Shown: positions 55,921 to 64,000, counted from the first letter of the stretch. The stretch is 64,000 nucleotides of DNA from CAZSMK01 sp964608095 (GCA_964608095.1 CAZSMK010000025.1:1-64000); one strand, 5' to 3'. The notes: a model not told the origin generated them from the sequence alone. Numbers and translations are program-made.

Positions 55921-57555
55921 ATGGACAAAAAAAGTGCTGTTGTCTATTGCAGGTACTCCTCTCAATTACAGCATGAAACCAGTATCCAACGTCAGGAGAG
56001 GTTAGCAGAGGATTACTGCAAAAGGAACAATATTAAAATCGCTAAGATCTACTATGATCGGGCAGTATCGAGCAAGAGAACAGCAAATCTGGAAAAGGGA
56101 TTAGGAGACGCATTACAGTACATAAGTAAAAACAAGAATGTCACTCACTTTGTAACTGAGAATCTTGATCGAGTTAGCCGAGAAAATCCCATATCCTTTA
56201 TCTCTAAATTCGCCGATTTTCTGCAAAGTGGCATCATCATTGTAGAGTCAGCAAAGAGTGAGGAACTTGATCTTAAGTCTAAGACCATGGATCAACTGCG
56301 AATGTTTATTTCCCAGTTGCTAGGATCTGTTGAAAATGAAAAGAAAGCAGAAAGAGTAAGAGACTCATACCAACGCCGAAAAGATCAAGGAATTGCACTT
56401 CCTAAGATCATTTATGGCTATTACCGTGACAATGGAGAGATAAAAATACACGAAGAAAAAACAGCCATAGTACGTAGAATATATGAAGACTTTTGTTGTG
56501 GTAAGTCATACAATCGCATTGCCAAATCCCTCAACGAAGAAGGTATTGCTCCGCCAGGCAAAACCACAAAGAACGAAGAATTTGGTAAGTCATGGAGTGC
56601 AGCCAGTATAAAAAGACTATTGGATAATGAGACGTACTATACTGGTGATCAAAACAGTAAGCATGGCAAAGTGAAGGGATGCTACCCACCGATACTGTCA
56701 AAAAAACTCTTCGACAAATCACGAGAACTTATCGCACTTAAGTCTTCCAAGCGAAAGACTATTACACAGAGAATGAACGTTGGCAAGACAAGTAATCTCT
56801 TCTCTGACATACTCTTTTGTGAGACGTGTGGTGCCCCGATCTATATCGTCTGTTCCAAGAGTAGAGAGTATAGAAGATATGGATGTGGAGAGAAAACAAG
56901 AGGAAAATGTAAGAATACTTTTACATTTCTTGTGGATGATTTTGAAGGAATAATAGCGAAAGAATTAGACAAGATGCTCAACACTGAAGACCTTGCAGAC
57001 ATCATAAAAAAGATTAACACTAATACAAAAAAGCAGACAATAATCTTGAAGAAAAAAGAGACAAAACTGACTGAAGAGATAGCGAAGAACAACAAAATAA
57101 TGAAGGGTATGGTGGAGAAGTTAGCACTATGTAAAGCAGAGTTGATGAAAACAATTGAGGAAGGATTACTGGAGAAGAAGAGAGAGAAGCAGGAACTGGA
57201 AGAAGAACTACAAGAGACACAGGAGAAGATAGAAGAGATCGAAAACTATACTGATACATACCTTGTGCAGATATCAGACGATCAGAAAGCACTGAGACAT
57301 CTTATACGCACAATGGGAAGAGGAGTGACTGTAAAGGTAAGCATCAGTAAAAAGAAACAAGCATACGCAGAAGAGATAGTAGATGATGTAGAGAAGTCAG
57401 CAGAGGAACTTACAAGAGAAGCAAGACTACATCTTAAGACTATACTACATCGATTGATAGAGAAGATAACGATAAGCCACAAGGGGAGAGTAAAGATTTA
57501 CTTGAGAACTGGCAAACTGCAGGAAGCGAATCTTCTGTTCGGTTCTGTTTCTTGA
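55921..57555 (+). CDS. Large serine recombinase (integrase), C-terminus created by integration
   Basis: 544 residues. The catalytic domain starts VVYCRYSSQLQHETSIQRQE with the nucleophilic Ser and has ENLDRVSRENPISF. The Recombinase domain spans about 155-260 (IYGYYRDNGEIKIHEEKTAI). A zinc ribbon follows (LFCETCGAPIYIV, GCGEKTRGKC), then a coiled coil (about 365-440) as in integrases of phiC31/TP901 type. The stop TGA at 57553-57555 uses the last T of the att core plus GA from the host, so in the excised circle the frame continues 17 more residues. AAGGA precedes the start. It integrates the element into the portal gene. Confidence 0.93.
   Translation: MDKKSAVVYCRYSSQLQHETSIQRQERLAEDYCKRNNIKIAKIYYDRAVSSKRTANLEKGLGDALQYISKNKNVTHFVTENLDRVSRENPISFISKFADFLQSGIIIVESAKSEELDLKSKTMDQLRMFISQLLGSVENEKKAERVRDSYQRRKDQGIALPKIIYGYYRDNGEIKIHEEKTAIVRRIYEDFCCGKSYNRIAKSLNEEGIAPPGKTTKNEEFGKSWSAASIKRLLDNETYYTGDQNSKHGKVKGCYPPILSKKLFDKSRELIALKSSKRKTITQRMNVGKTSNLFSDILFCETCGAPIYIVCSKSREYRRYGCGEKTRGKCKNTFTFLVDDFEGIIAKELDKMLNTEDLADIIKKINTNTKKQTIILKKKETKLTEEIAKNNKIMKGMVEKLALCKAELMKTIEEGLLEKKREKQELEEELQETQEKIEEIENYTDTYLVQISDDQKALRHLIRTMGRGVTVKVSISKKKQAYAEEIVDDVEKSAEELTREARLHLKTILHRLIEKITISHKGRVKIYLRTGKLQEANLLFGSVS
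57533..57553. other. attR: left arm of the attP dyad plus core TTCTT
   Basis: TTCTGTTCGGTT (57533-57544), then CTGT, then the core TTCTT (57549-57553), then host sequence GAACC. In the circular form the core would be followed by CCAC and AACCGTACAGAA, forming a near-perfect dyad centred on the core. The site lies inside the integrase coding sequence. Confidence 0.85.
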
Positions 57556-58231
57556 ACCAGTAATACCAATAACACCGCGAACATAACCCTTTGCCGTAAG
57601 GATTATTGTTCTGCGCGTCAAAAGTGAAACGCAGGAATTTCTTGTCGGGCACTGGCACACCACCAATAGTAAGAGGAAAGGTCTTGTATGAATAGGGTTT
57701 TTTTGTGTCCGCGTTATGAGATGTGGTGTGCTTTACATGTTCCGGTGGATCAAGTAAGCGAAGCATCCCGTGCCTGTCGAAGATGAACCTTCCCTGGAAC
57801 CTGCTCTTGAGGTCGCTGATAAGCACCCTGTCGTTATTGTCGATCTTCCACATTATCTCTATTATGGAAAAACCTTTTGCCAGGGCATCCAGCAAACTGT
57901 AAAGCGCATGTTCAACTGACGGGATTTTGTCAAACACGTGTTCAATGAAACGAGCCATCTCGACATCCTGACGATTTTCACTTGCAGGTATGATGCGCCT
58001 CTCACGGCTCAAAATGCCGATCTTCCTGGTCTGGAGAACCGCAAACAAATGACCATCTTTGTCCTCCATCTCGTTGAATAAATTGTAGATACTCCGGTGC
58101 GACCGGTTTGATGCGGATTCCGAACGAAGAATTTGTTGATGCGTCTCGGAACCGGAACTCCCGAGGTAGGCGTTCCAGAAGTTCGAAAAGGCGGGCGGCG
58201 CAAACTCGGTTAAAACGGGTGTAGGACTCAT
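57549..58231 (-). pseudogene. Mu gp29 (DUF935)-like portal gene, N-terminal part
   Basis: Starts at ATG 58231 behind AAGGAGGT. It reads NLFNEMEDKDGHLFAVLQTR, KIGILSRERRIIPAS, DALAKGFSIIEIMW and KKFLRFTFDAQNNNPYGKG followed by WYYWFK, matching the first half of DUF935 portal proteins (the ring through which phage DNA enters a capsid). After WFK (227 codons) the frame enters the element and ends at 57440 with unrelated residues. The rest of the gene is at 45604-44789. No terminase, head or tail gene lies upstream, so it is an orphan. Confidence 0.9.
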
Positions 58232-58412
58232 GATTCTACCTCCTTTTTTTTCTCAGAAAATCCTCGAAAAATAGGATTTTTTTCAAGAAAAGTCTTCAAC
58301 TCGGAACTTATTAAACCAGAAAGAAGAAAGTAGAACAATTCCCTTCGCGACCCTTAGGGGAACCTTCGAGACCCAAAATCTCAACCTGAATGGGAGGAGG
58401 GCTATCTGATTA

Positions 58413-58441
58413 GTCAGACCAGTCGGACAGGTCAGACCAGG
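58413..58441. repeat. 9-bp periodic repeat upstream of the portal gene
   Basis: GTCAGACCA, GTCGGACAG, GTCAGACCA follow each other exactly. The 245-bp gap 58232-58476 otherwise shows only the portal ribosome binding site and A/T-rich sequence. Confidence 0.6.
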
Positions 58442-58476
58442 TGAGCATAGGATACTTTTTTGCTTTTACGCTTTCT

Positions 58477-59691
58477 TTACTTTGCGGACAGTTGTTGTCG
58501 GATGTAGCCGTCAATGCTCCATACGCCCCATGTACCTTTTATCTTTGTGGTCGAGACGGCGGTAACGGTTCGTTCGTTTTTTATGAAAAGGGAGTTCCAT
58601 AGCTGGCTCGTCCCTGGCCCCTGTGGAAACGGATAGGTAGGCGAGCCGAACTTGCGCGCATCGCTATCGCCGATGCAGACGACCATGCGCGAACCTTCCA
58701 CCTCGCCGGTCTCGCTTTGCTGGAAAGAAAGCACGGTCTCGCCGTGGGGAATCTGGCGAATATATGGCGCGCCTGCATAGATATGAGCGTCGAGCGGCTG
58801 CGATAAAGCACGACGGCGTTTCGGGCTTGAGCCGCCAACTGCGCCCGAACGCCAGTTCTCTTCGATATCCATATAGACGATCACGGGCTTGCATGTACCG
58901 TGCAAACCATTGTCCTCGATGGCAACCACAATGCCTTTGCCGTTATTCAACACAAGCGGGGAAGGCATGCCATCGCGGAAGCCTTTCCGGAATATGGCAG
59001 TTTCCGGCGCGCGCCATGTTCGAGCGCCGTCAAGGGAACGCAAGAGCGTGATTTCTTGCTGGTTTGTTCCACGATATGGTGTTTCGTTTGCAAAGAAGAC
59101 CTGCACTTCCCCTGAAGGGAGTTGGATCGCAGTAGGTTCCCAGCAGCCGCTGGAGAACTCATACCCTCCTGTGTACAGGGTAACGGGGCTTTGCCATGCT
59201 TTTCCCGCATCTCTGCTTCGGGCGACTTGAATAGTGAACGGTCGTGGTTCTTTGTCTGTGGTGGGAAGAAACGTGCCGTCTTTCCATTCGCCGAACGCAC
59301 TGTCCGGTCGTTCGTTATACAGGCAGAGCACATCGCCGTCTTTCAGCTGGAGCAGTTCGGCGTTGGTAAGATGTCCATGCGGCGACGCTGCCACCATGAT
59401 GGGTTCTTGCCACGTTTTTCCCTCGTCGTTGCTGTGGCGCACCCAGACCTTTCGTTCCAGATCGTATGCGCATAGCATCTCACCATTGTTAAGCCTGATT
59501 ATGCGGGCATAGTTTCCGTTTTCCTGGATCAACGTGAGGCTTTCGGTGTCCCAGTCTATGGTTAACGCGGTTTTTGTAGGAGACGTGAAGGATTCCTGGC
59601 TGTCTGAACCTGCGGTCGCGAACGTGCTCAGGCACGTCATCAATGCCATACATAGGACTGCTATACGTACTGTTCTCTCGGGTGGTTTCAT
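58477..59691 (-). CDS. Secreted BNR-repeat sialidase-like protein
   Basis: 404 residues with a signal peptide (ends STFATAG). Three Asp-box motifs mark a six-bladed sialidase propeller: SNDEGKTW, SRDAGKAW and SLDGARTW. RIIRLNNGEMLCAYD and CWEPTAIQLPSGEVQVFFAN fit exo-alpha-sialidase-like (GH33 or related) proteins, in which Arg, Glu and Tyr form the site; the triad cannot be confirmed by eye. It probably cleaves or binds a sialic-acid-like or other exocyclic sugar. The next gene on the strand is a YdjC-like deacetylase, which also suits glycan breakdown. Confidence 0.82.
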   Translation of the reverse strand: MKPPERTVRIAVLCMALMTCLSTFATAGSDSQESFTSPTKTALTIDWDTESLTLIQENGNYARIIRLNNGEMLCAYDLERKVWVRHSNDEGKTWQEPIMVAASPHGHLTNAELLQLKDGDVLCLYNERPDSAFGEWKDGTFLPTTDKEPRPFTIQVARSRDAGKAWQSPVTLYTGGYEFSSGCWEPTAIQLPSGEVQVFFANETPYRGTNQQEITLLRSLDGARTWRAPETAIFRKGFRDGMPSPLVLNNGKGIVVAIEDNGLHGTCKPVIVYMDIEENWRSGAVGGSSPKRRRALSQPLDAHIYAGAPYIRQIPHGETVLSFQQSETGEVEGSRMVVCIGDSDARKFGSPTYPFPQGPGTSQLWNSLFIKNERTVTAVSTTKIKGTWGVWSIDGYIRQQLSAK

Positions 59692-59898
59692 TATTCATGA
59701 CCCATAGTGGGATTTTTTGTCGCTCTAAGTGATGGAACATTATGCAAAACTCGTGTTGTAATAGCAAGCCCCAGGGTGTTTTCTCGGCGGTCAAAGAGGG
59801 GGTATTCAACTTGACACAGCAAGCTAAACCAATCTACTCTGTTTTTATTATTTTTGGCGGTGGAGGGGAAACAATGGCAGAGGACAGAGACAAAAACT

Positions 59899-59914
59899 CG
59901 GACTGATCAGTCCG
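59899..59914. repeat. 16-bp perfect palindrome
   Basis: CGGACTGATCAGTCCG is a perfect 8+8 palindrome 60 bp after the end of the YdjC-like gene and before the sialidase-like gene. It resembles the GTC(A/G)GAC units of the 58413 repeat and could be an operator or terminator stem. Confidence 0.5.
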
Positions 59915-59974
59915 ATCTGATAAACCTGAACCATCACCCAGATTCTCTCGGGGGAAAAAAGGAAAAGCACCCAA

Positions 59975-60970
59975 TTAAGGTTCTTCAGCCGGTTGTTTCG
60001 GTTCCATCTGGACGGACTGTATGACTTCGACAAGTGGTTCTGCCGTAGTCGGTCGTGTCATGAGATGCAGCTCATGCTCGCGGAGCTGGTTGTAGTTAAT
60101 AAGCTGAATACCCTTTTTCTCGATGGCTTCTCTGAATTTGGGATGGCACAACATGTCGGTCACTGCCTGGCGGTGTTTGGACATGTTCTTGAGCCCGAAG
60201 GCATTGAGGTCGGTCATTGCCGCCATCTCCGGTGTGTCAAGACCGGGATGAACCACGAGCAAGTATCTGTTTCCTTCCTCGAGCCCTTCAATTATCTTTA
60301 TGCCTTCCTCGAGTTTGTTTTCCGGCGCCACGCTATAAACCTTGTCGCTATCCGTCTCGTTGAAATAGCGTGAAATCCCGATTCGGTACTCGACGGCGAG
60401 TTTTTCGAGCTCTTCCTGGAACTCGAGCGCGGACAGCGCCGTGCCCATGTGGTAATCGCAATACGAGAATTTAAGCCCTTTACGTGAGGCGAGATCGAGT
60501 TGCGCACGGAGTTCTTTCGCTACGTCCTCTGCTGTCGGCTGGTGGAGGAAGAATTCGCGACGGCTGCCGAAAAATTTACCGAACGCGTCAACAAGACTGG
60601 GTACTTCCGTCCACGGCATGACAGGACCCCATCGGTACTCGCGCCATTCGCTGTTGAGCGTGAGATGAACGCCCACGCTCACGTCGGGATAATCACGGAG
60701 AATTTCCACGGTTTCTTCCAGCCACGGCGAGATGACCATCACGGAGACCGCTGTTATGACGCCGTCATCCAACACCTTTTTGAACGCCATATTCGACGCA
60801 TGGCAAAATCCCATATCGTCGCCCCGGAGAATGAGCTGGATCGTTTTATCATCAGAAGGCTGACCCGGTTCGCCCTTTTTCGGCATGTCATAATACGCTC
60901 CAGCAATTCCGACAAAACTAATCATCAACCATACACAAATGAGTAGAGGCGCTGAATGTCTCATGATCAA
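59975..60970 (-). CDS. Secreted YdjC/ChbG-like carbohydrate deacetylase
   Basis: 331 residues with a signal peptide (WLMISFVGIAGA). LILRGDDMGFCHASNMAF carries the metal-binding Asp pair, VGVHLTLNSEW the metal His and CDYHMGT a further His, as in YdjC/ChbG deacetylases that remove an N-acetyl group from chitobiose-like sugars. ELRAQLDLASRKGLKFSYC is the usual preceding helix. Export outside the cytoplasm is unlike E. coli ChbG. A Pro/Glu-rich tail ends it. It is near the sialidase-like gene. Confidence 0.87.
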   Translation of the reverse strand: MIMRHSAPLLICVWLMISFVGIAGAYYDMPKKGEPGQPSDDKTIQLILRGDDMGFCHASNMAFKKVLDDGVITAVSVMVISPWLEETVEILRDYPDVSVGVHLTLNSEWREYRWGPVMPWTEVPSLVDAFGKFFGSRREFFLHQPTAEDVAKELRAQLDLASRKGLKFSYCDYHMGTALSALEFQEELEKLAVEYRIGISRYFNETDSDKVYSVAPENKLEEGIKIIEGLEEGNRYLLVVHPGLDTPEMAAMTDLNAFGLKNMSKHRQAVTDMLCHPKFREAIEKKGIQLINYNQLREHELHLMTRPTTAEPLVEVIQSVQMEPKQPAEEP

Positions 60971-61004
60971 AATACCTCCTTTTTATTTTTGAAGGTTTCC
61001 CCAC

Positions 61005-62618
61005 TTATTGGTACAAGTTCCAGTGATTCTTCACCGCAGCAGGTGGGTTGAGGTCGAACACGAGCACCCGCCCGGTCGCGGAATTCACAAAAGGCGCCGA
61101 GATAAGGACCTCGTCCGCGCCGTCGCCGTCGACATCACCGGCTGCAAGTTCGTCGCCGAGTTGAAAGTAGTTCATATCGCCGTTGATGATATAGTTCATA
61201 TCTTCACCTTGGACGGAGAAGGTCGTCGGGATAGCGCTGCCACCGAGCACCATGAAGGTTCGTCCCTCGGCATTGAAACCGGGTCGTTCACCGTCACGGG
61301 TTGCGAATATGAAGTCGCCGGAACCGTCGCCGTTGAAATCGCCCCCCTCCAAGGTATTGCCGATATTGTTCTGCACGTTATAACCTTCGACGAAAAGGTC
61401 TGGGCTACTGACCGCAAGATTGATAGTGTCTGGAAATGTCGTCTTACCCCAAAAACCGTACACTGCGCCTTCGTCGACTGAACTCGAACCTGTGTGATCC
61501 CAGCCGCTTGCGGTGACGAGCAGGTCGAGTACTCCGTCGCCGTTGCCGTCGGACAGTGTGACGGCGCTGCCGAGCATATCCCATTCATTGTCGCCGAGAA
61601 TCGTCAGGTCTGCTTTTTGGGTGAGGAGATTGACGGACGAGGGAAATAGGACTTTACCACAGAGCACATAGACTTTCCCTTCCGTGGTCAGGGTTCCTTT
61701 GCTTCCGTATTCCATACCGAGTATGAGGTCGTCGATATAGTCGTTGTTGAGGTCGCCGCAGACAATGGCGGTGCCGAGTTCGGCGTACTGTTCATCGCCG
61801 TGAATAACACAATCCGCCTGTGAGGCAAGGTCTATGGTAGTTCCATGCGAGAGCGCCGAATCGCCCCAGACGAGGAACACTTTACCTGCGGTGGTTTTAG
61901 AGTTTGCCGTAGCGAGATGTGCGCCTATGGCAAGGTCATCGATGCCGTCGTTGTTGATATCGCCGCTCGCGAGTCCCTTTGATGTAAGCCCACCGAACGC
62001 ATTGTAGCCGCCGGTATCATCGTATGCTGCAGCGCCCGCAATTTTTATATCCCACGCGCCAGTTGCAAGGTCGTACACCGGTTGGTTGAAAAAGCTAGTT
62101 GAACCGAATAAGACGAAGACGGCGCCTGCGGCGCTCCTGCCGGAAACCGTAAGCGTCGAATCCGCAGCGGCAAAGTCCATGACTCCGTCGCCGTTTATAT
62201 CTCCTGCAGCCATGGCGGTCGCAAAATTATCGGAACCGGTATCGCCGTAGATGACGACATCCGCGGTCTCGTTTGCGAGATCGATGCTATCGGCCCAGGC
62301 ATAGGTGCTGCTGCCTTTGAACACGTAGACTGTAGGGTGTTGTGCGCCCGAAAAGCTCGATCTATCAGCACAGACAAAGATGTCGTCGTAACCGTCGTTG
62401 TTGATGTCGGTACACAGCATCGGTCTACCGAGGTAATCGCCTTCTTCAGCGCCGAATATTTCCAGTGTCCTGTCCGCACTCATAATCTGGGTTGCTGCCG
62501 AAATAAGCACAGGAGTCAAAATCAGCGGAATTATGCACACCATAAAAAACAGCCGAACAGTTTTATTCAATACATTTCCTTGAGGATTTTTTACCTTATC
62601 AAGGATTGAAAAATACAT
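61005..62618 (-). CDS. Secreted FG-GAP (integrin alpha-like) beta-propeller protein
   Basis: 537 residues; signal peptide (LFFMVCIIPLILTPVLISAA). Seven FG-GAP blades alternate 'GD(I/L)NxDxxxDxxxGA' calcium loops: CTDINNDGYDDIFVCA, AAGDINGDGVMDFAAA, ASGDINNDGIDDLAIGA, CGDLNNDYIDDLILG, LSDGNGDGVLDLLVTA, GGDFNGDGSGDFIFA and AAGDVDGDGADEVLISA. A complete propeller binding Ca2+, probably in adhesion or surface interactions. The start is supported by GGGAGACG. Transcribed divergently from the FolM-like gene. Confidence 0.92.
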   Translation of the reverse strand: MYFSILDKVKNPQGNVLNKTVRLFFMVCIIPLILTPVLISAATQIMSADRTLEIFGAEEGDYLGRPMLCTDINNDGYDDIFVCADRSSFSGAQHPTVYVFKGSSTYAWADSIDLANETADVVIYGDTGSDNFATAMAAGDINGDGVMDFAAADSTLTVSGRSAAGAVFVLFGSTSFFNQPVYDLATGAWDIKIAGAAAYDDTGGYNAFGGLTSKGLASGDINNDGIDDLAIGAHLATANSKTTAGKVFLVWGDSALSHGTTIDLASQADCVIHGDEQYAELGTAIVCGDLNNDYIDDLILGMEYGSKGTLTTEGKVYVLCGKVLFPSSVNLLTQKADLTILGDNEWDMLGSAVTLSDGNGDGVLDLLVTASGWDHTGSSSVDEGAVYGFWGKTTFPDTINLAVSSPDLFVEGYNVQNNIGNTLEGGDFNGDGSGDFIFATRDGERPGFNAEGRTFMVLGGSAIPTTFSVQGEDMNYIINGDMNYFQLGDELAAGDVDGDGADEVLISAPFVNSATGRVLVFDLNPPAAVKNHWNLYQ

Positions 62619-62921
62619 ATTCGTCTCCCTGCTTTGAAGAGTGATGATAACGCTCCTGATGAATCTTCAATGTCCCAGGAATTAGCGAACCTCGGGACAG
62701 AAAAATCAATAGTACGTCTCTGAATAGAATTTCAGCAAGACAAAAGTATTAAGTCGGGTTATTACCACAGAAGGGCGGATGCCATGGGAAAGATGCATGA
62801 CGGAAAGAAGGTATATGACACAAGAAAAGGGTGGAATGCTACGACAAGGTAAGGATAAGATGGAAGTGTACAAAAGGTGGTAACAATCGTCGAGCCCGGA
62901 AGGAAGCAACAGGAAATTATC
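62619..62921. other. Divergent intergenic region
   Basis: About 300 bp. It has TGTCCC (62671-62676) facing GGGACA (62694-62699), a 6-bp dyad that may be an operator, and the two ribosome binding sites. Otherwise nothing recognisable. Confidence 0.4.
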
Positions 62922-63635
62922 ATGAAAGGAACGGCATTGATCACAGGCGGCGCGAAAAGGATCGGCCGTGCAATTACACAGTCACTTGCAGAGGCAGGCT
63001 ATTCTATTGCGCTCCATTACAATTCATCGGAAGAGGCCGCCCGCGAGACGCAATCACTTATAGAGAATTTGAATGTAAAATGCACGCTGTTCCAGGCAAA
63101 CTTCGCCGACAGGAGCGATGTGCGCAACCTTATCTCGAATGTGTTCGATGAGTTTCCGGATTGTAATCTTCTGGTGAACAATGCGTCGATTTTCGAGAGA
63201 GGCTCGTTAGTTGAAACCGAAGAAGAGCAGTTTGACCGGCATTTTGATGTCAACCTGCGAACGCCGTTTTTCCTCTCGCGCGATTTTGCTCGACACTGCA
63301 AACAAGGGCATATCGTCAACATTATCGACACAAAGGCAGCACGGAACGTTATTCAATATTTCGTATATACCCTCACCAAAAAAGCGCTACTCGAGTTCAC
63401 GCGAATGGCTGCAAAGGAACTCGCACCCGCCATTCGTGTCAATGGCATTGCGCCCGGACTGATTCTTCCCCCACGTGGTAAGGGGGAGGATTATTTGAAA
63501 GAGCTGAGCTCGGGTGTGCCCCTCAAACGCACTGGCAATCCCGACTTCGTGGTTCATGCGTTGCGGTTCTTGCTCGAAAACGAATACGTCACGGGACAAT
63601 GTCTCTTCGTGGATGGCGGAGAACATTTAAAATAG
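62922..63635 (+). CDS. Short-chain dehydrogenase, FolM/pteridine reductase-like
   Basis: 237 residues from the ATG at 62922 (AGGA eight bases upstream; the open frame extends to 62877 without one). The TGxxxxxG loop reads ALITGGAKRIGRAI, as in FolM and pteridine reductases (TGGAxRIG). NNAS is present, and the catalytic segment is IIDTKAARNVIQYFVYTLTK, with Asp at the usual Ser position and Y-x-x-x-K nearby, as in dihydromonapterin reductase/pteridine reductase. IRVNGIAPGLILP follows. The adjacent folB gene makes dihydroneopterin; together they suggest tetrahydrofolate or pterin synthesis. Gene pair spacing is 32 bp. Confidence 0.85.
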   Translation: MKGTALITGGAKRIGRAITQSLAEAGYSIALHYNSSEEAARETQSLIENLNVKCTLFQANFADRSDVRNLISNVFDEFPDCNLLVNNASIFERGSLVETEEEQFDRHFDVNLRTPFFLSRDFARHCKQGHIVNIIDTKAARNVIQYFVYTLTKKALLEFTRMAAKELAPAIRVNGIAPGLILPPRGKGEDYLKELSSGVPLKRTGNPDFVVHALRFLLENEYVTGQCLFVDGGEHLK

Positions 63636-63667
63636 AGTCTATAAACTTTCGCTCAATGAGGAATCCA

Positions 63668-64000
63668 ATGATTATCAGGATCAAGAATTTAAGGCTTCGA
63701 ACGTTGATCGGTATCAACGAATGGGAAAAAAAGGTCGAACAGGATGTCGTTATAAATATTGAAATAATGTTCGATGGCACAAATGCTGCACGCACGGATA
63801 AGATAGACGACGCCATAAACTATAGAACCATCACAAAAAAGATAATTAAAGAAGTCGTGGAATCCAGATTTTCGCTTCTCGAATCTCTGGCACAGCATTT
63901 AGTTGATATTGTTATGGAAGACAGTAGAATTCGCAAAGCAACCGTTGAAATCGACAAACCACATGCATTGCGTTATACGGATTCGGTCTCTGTCGTCACA
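63668..64000 (+). CDS. folB: Dihydroneopterin aldolase, N-terminal part (runs off the window)
   Basis: 111 codons are in the window. MIIRIKNLRLRTLIGINEWE carries the FolB motif with the active Glu (GINEWE); INYRTITKKIIK and SLLESLAQHLVDIV match the tunnelling-fold core, and KATVEIDKPHALRYTDSVSV carries the active Lys. It converts dihydroneopterin to 6-hydroxymethyl-dihydropterin in folate synthesis. GAGG precedes the ATG by seven bases. Follows the FolM-like gene in an operon. Confidence 0.93.
   Translation, partial: MIIRIKNLRLRTLIGINEWEKKVEQDVVINIEIMFDGTNAARTDKIDDAINYRTITKKIIKEVVESRFSLLESLAQHLVDIVMEDSRIRKATVEIDKPHALRYTDSVSVVT

Larger units (their letters stand above)
45603..57553. mobile_element. 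Integrated element (11,946 bp) in a portal gene, serine-integrase type
   Basis: The element is bounded by two copies of TTCTT (45603-45607 and 57549-57553); joining the flanks across one copy restores the portal reading frame exactly. It carries two serine recombinases, a restriction-modification pair, an HTH protein, a small conserved protein, a primase-polymerase, a DUF3987-like ATPase, a small membrane protein, a membrane cargo protein and an iteron-like repeat field. It is visibly more AT-rich than its flanks, and its replication genes use GGGGTA-type leaders rather than AGGAGG. There are no capsid, portal or terminase genes of its own, so it is a plasmid-like or satellite-like integrative element rather than a prophage. 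Confidence 0.92.

Noticed and set aside
45603..57553. Interpretation of the element as a Tn3-like transposon because of the small resolvase
   Set aside because: No Tn3-type transposase or terminal inverted repeats of 38 bp; the TTCTT joint, dyad and large serine recombinase explain the insertion fully.
45603..57553. Interpretation of the element as a complete prophage
   Set aside because: No capsid, tail, lysis or terminase genes inside; the only phage gene is the split host-side portal gene.

Overview
The window is 64 kb of a bacterial chromosome of moderate GC, interrupted by an AT-richer block at about 45.6-57.55 kb. Most host genes start behind clear AGGAGG-type ribosome binding sites. 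Three things suggest an uncultivated, environmental Gram-negative-like lineage: several type II secretion-style pseudopilins ending in a 'YDPTNG..S.GDI' tail, many secreted proteins of low familiarity, and few operons. Sumerlaeota, Hydrogenedentota or a neighbouring phylum would fit, but that placement is inference from gene style, not from a marker phylogeny.

Layout. 0-9 kb: the start of tuf (EF-Tu), a GT-C membrane glycosyltransferase, a Ycf46-like AAA ATPase, two pseudopilins, a polyprenyl-phosphate mannose synthase-like GT2, mannose-1-phosphate guanylyltransferase and a GT4 glycosyltransferase. 9-25 kb: asparagine synthase, an amino-acid permease fused to a PTS EIIA-like domain, a membrane protein with a pseudopilin-type tail, valine-pyruvate aminotransferase, a CsgG-family protein, RNase D, a NagB-like protein with an altered active site, a DUF5329-like secreted protein, a cold-shock protein and a secreted alpha/beta hydrolase. 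25-45 kb: a pseudopilin broken by one stop codon, a GH38 alpha-mannosidase homologue lacking the usual nucleophile, a duplicated Cys/His module protein, Gfo/Idh oxidoreductase, GT4, PsiE, tRNA-Asp, tRNA-Val, carA, a second GT-C protein, tRNA-Ser, a rhodanese fusion and a 1.1-kilo-residue carboxypeptidase-regulatory-repeat protein. 58-64 kb: BNR sialidase-like protein, YdjC-like deacetylase, FG-GAP protein, and a FolM-like reductase next to folB.

The main discovery is an integrated element of 11,946 bp (about 45,603-57,553). It splits an orphan Mu gp29/DUF935-type portal gene. The two halves rejoin in frame, through a shared 5-bp core TTCTT, into one protein of 498 residues. The element carries a large serine recombinase at its right edge, a small serine recombinase, an AvaI/BsoBI-family restriction endonuclease with its methyltransferase, an HTH protein, a primase-polymerase and a DUF3987-like ATPase, an iteron-like repeat field and a membrane cargo protein. 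The reconstructed attP is a 12-bp dyad (one mismatch) centred exactly on the core, and it lies inside the 3' end of the large recombinase gene. In the circular form the recombinase would read through the joint and gain 17 residues; in the integrated form the host sequence supplies its stop codon. Integration therefore cuts the host gene and also rewrites the integrase C-terminus.

Smaller signals include a pair of about 130-bp dispersed repeats with GCACGC/GCGTGC hairpins, several 9-bp-period repeats, a 118-bp inverted-repeat (MITE-like) unit beside RNase D, and a shared GGGGTA translation-leader motif plus an over-represented ACAAGGGG word in the element's replication operon.
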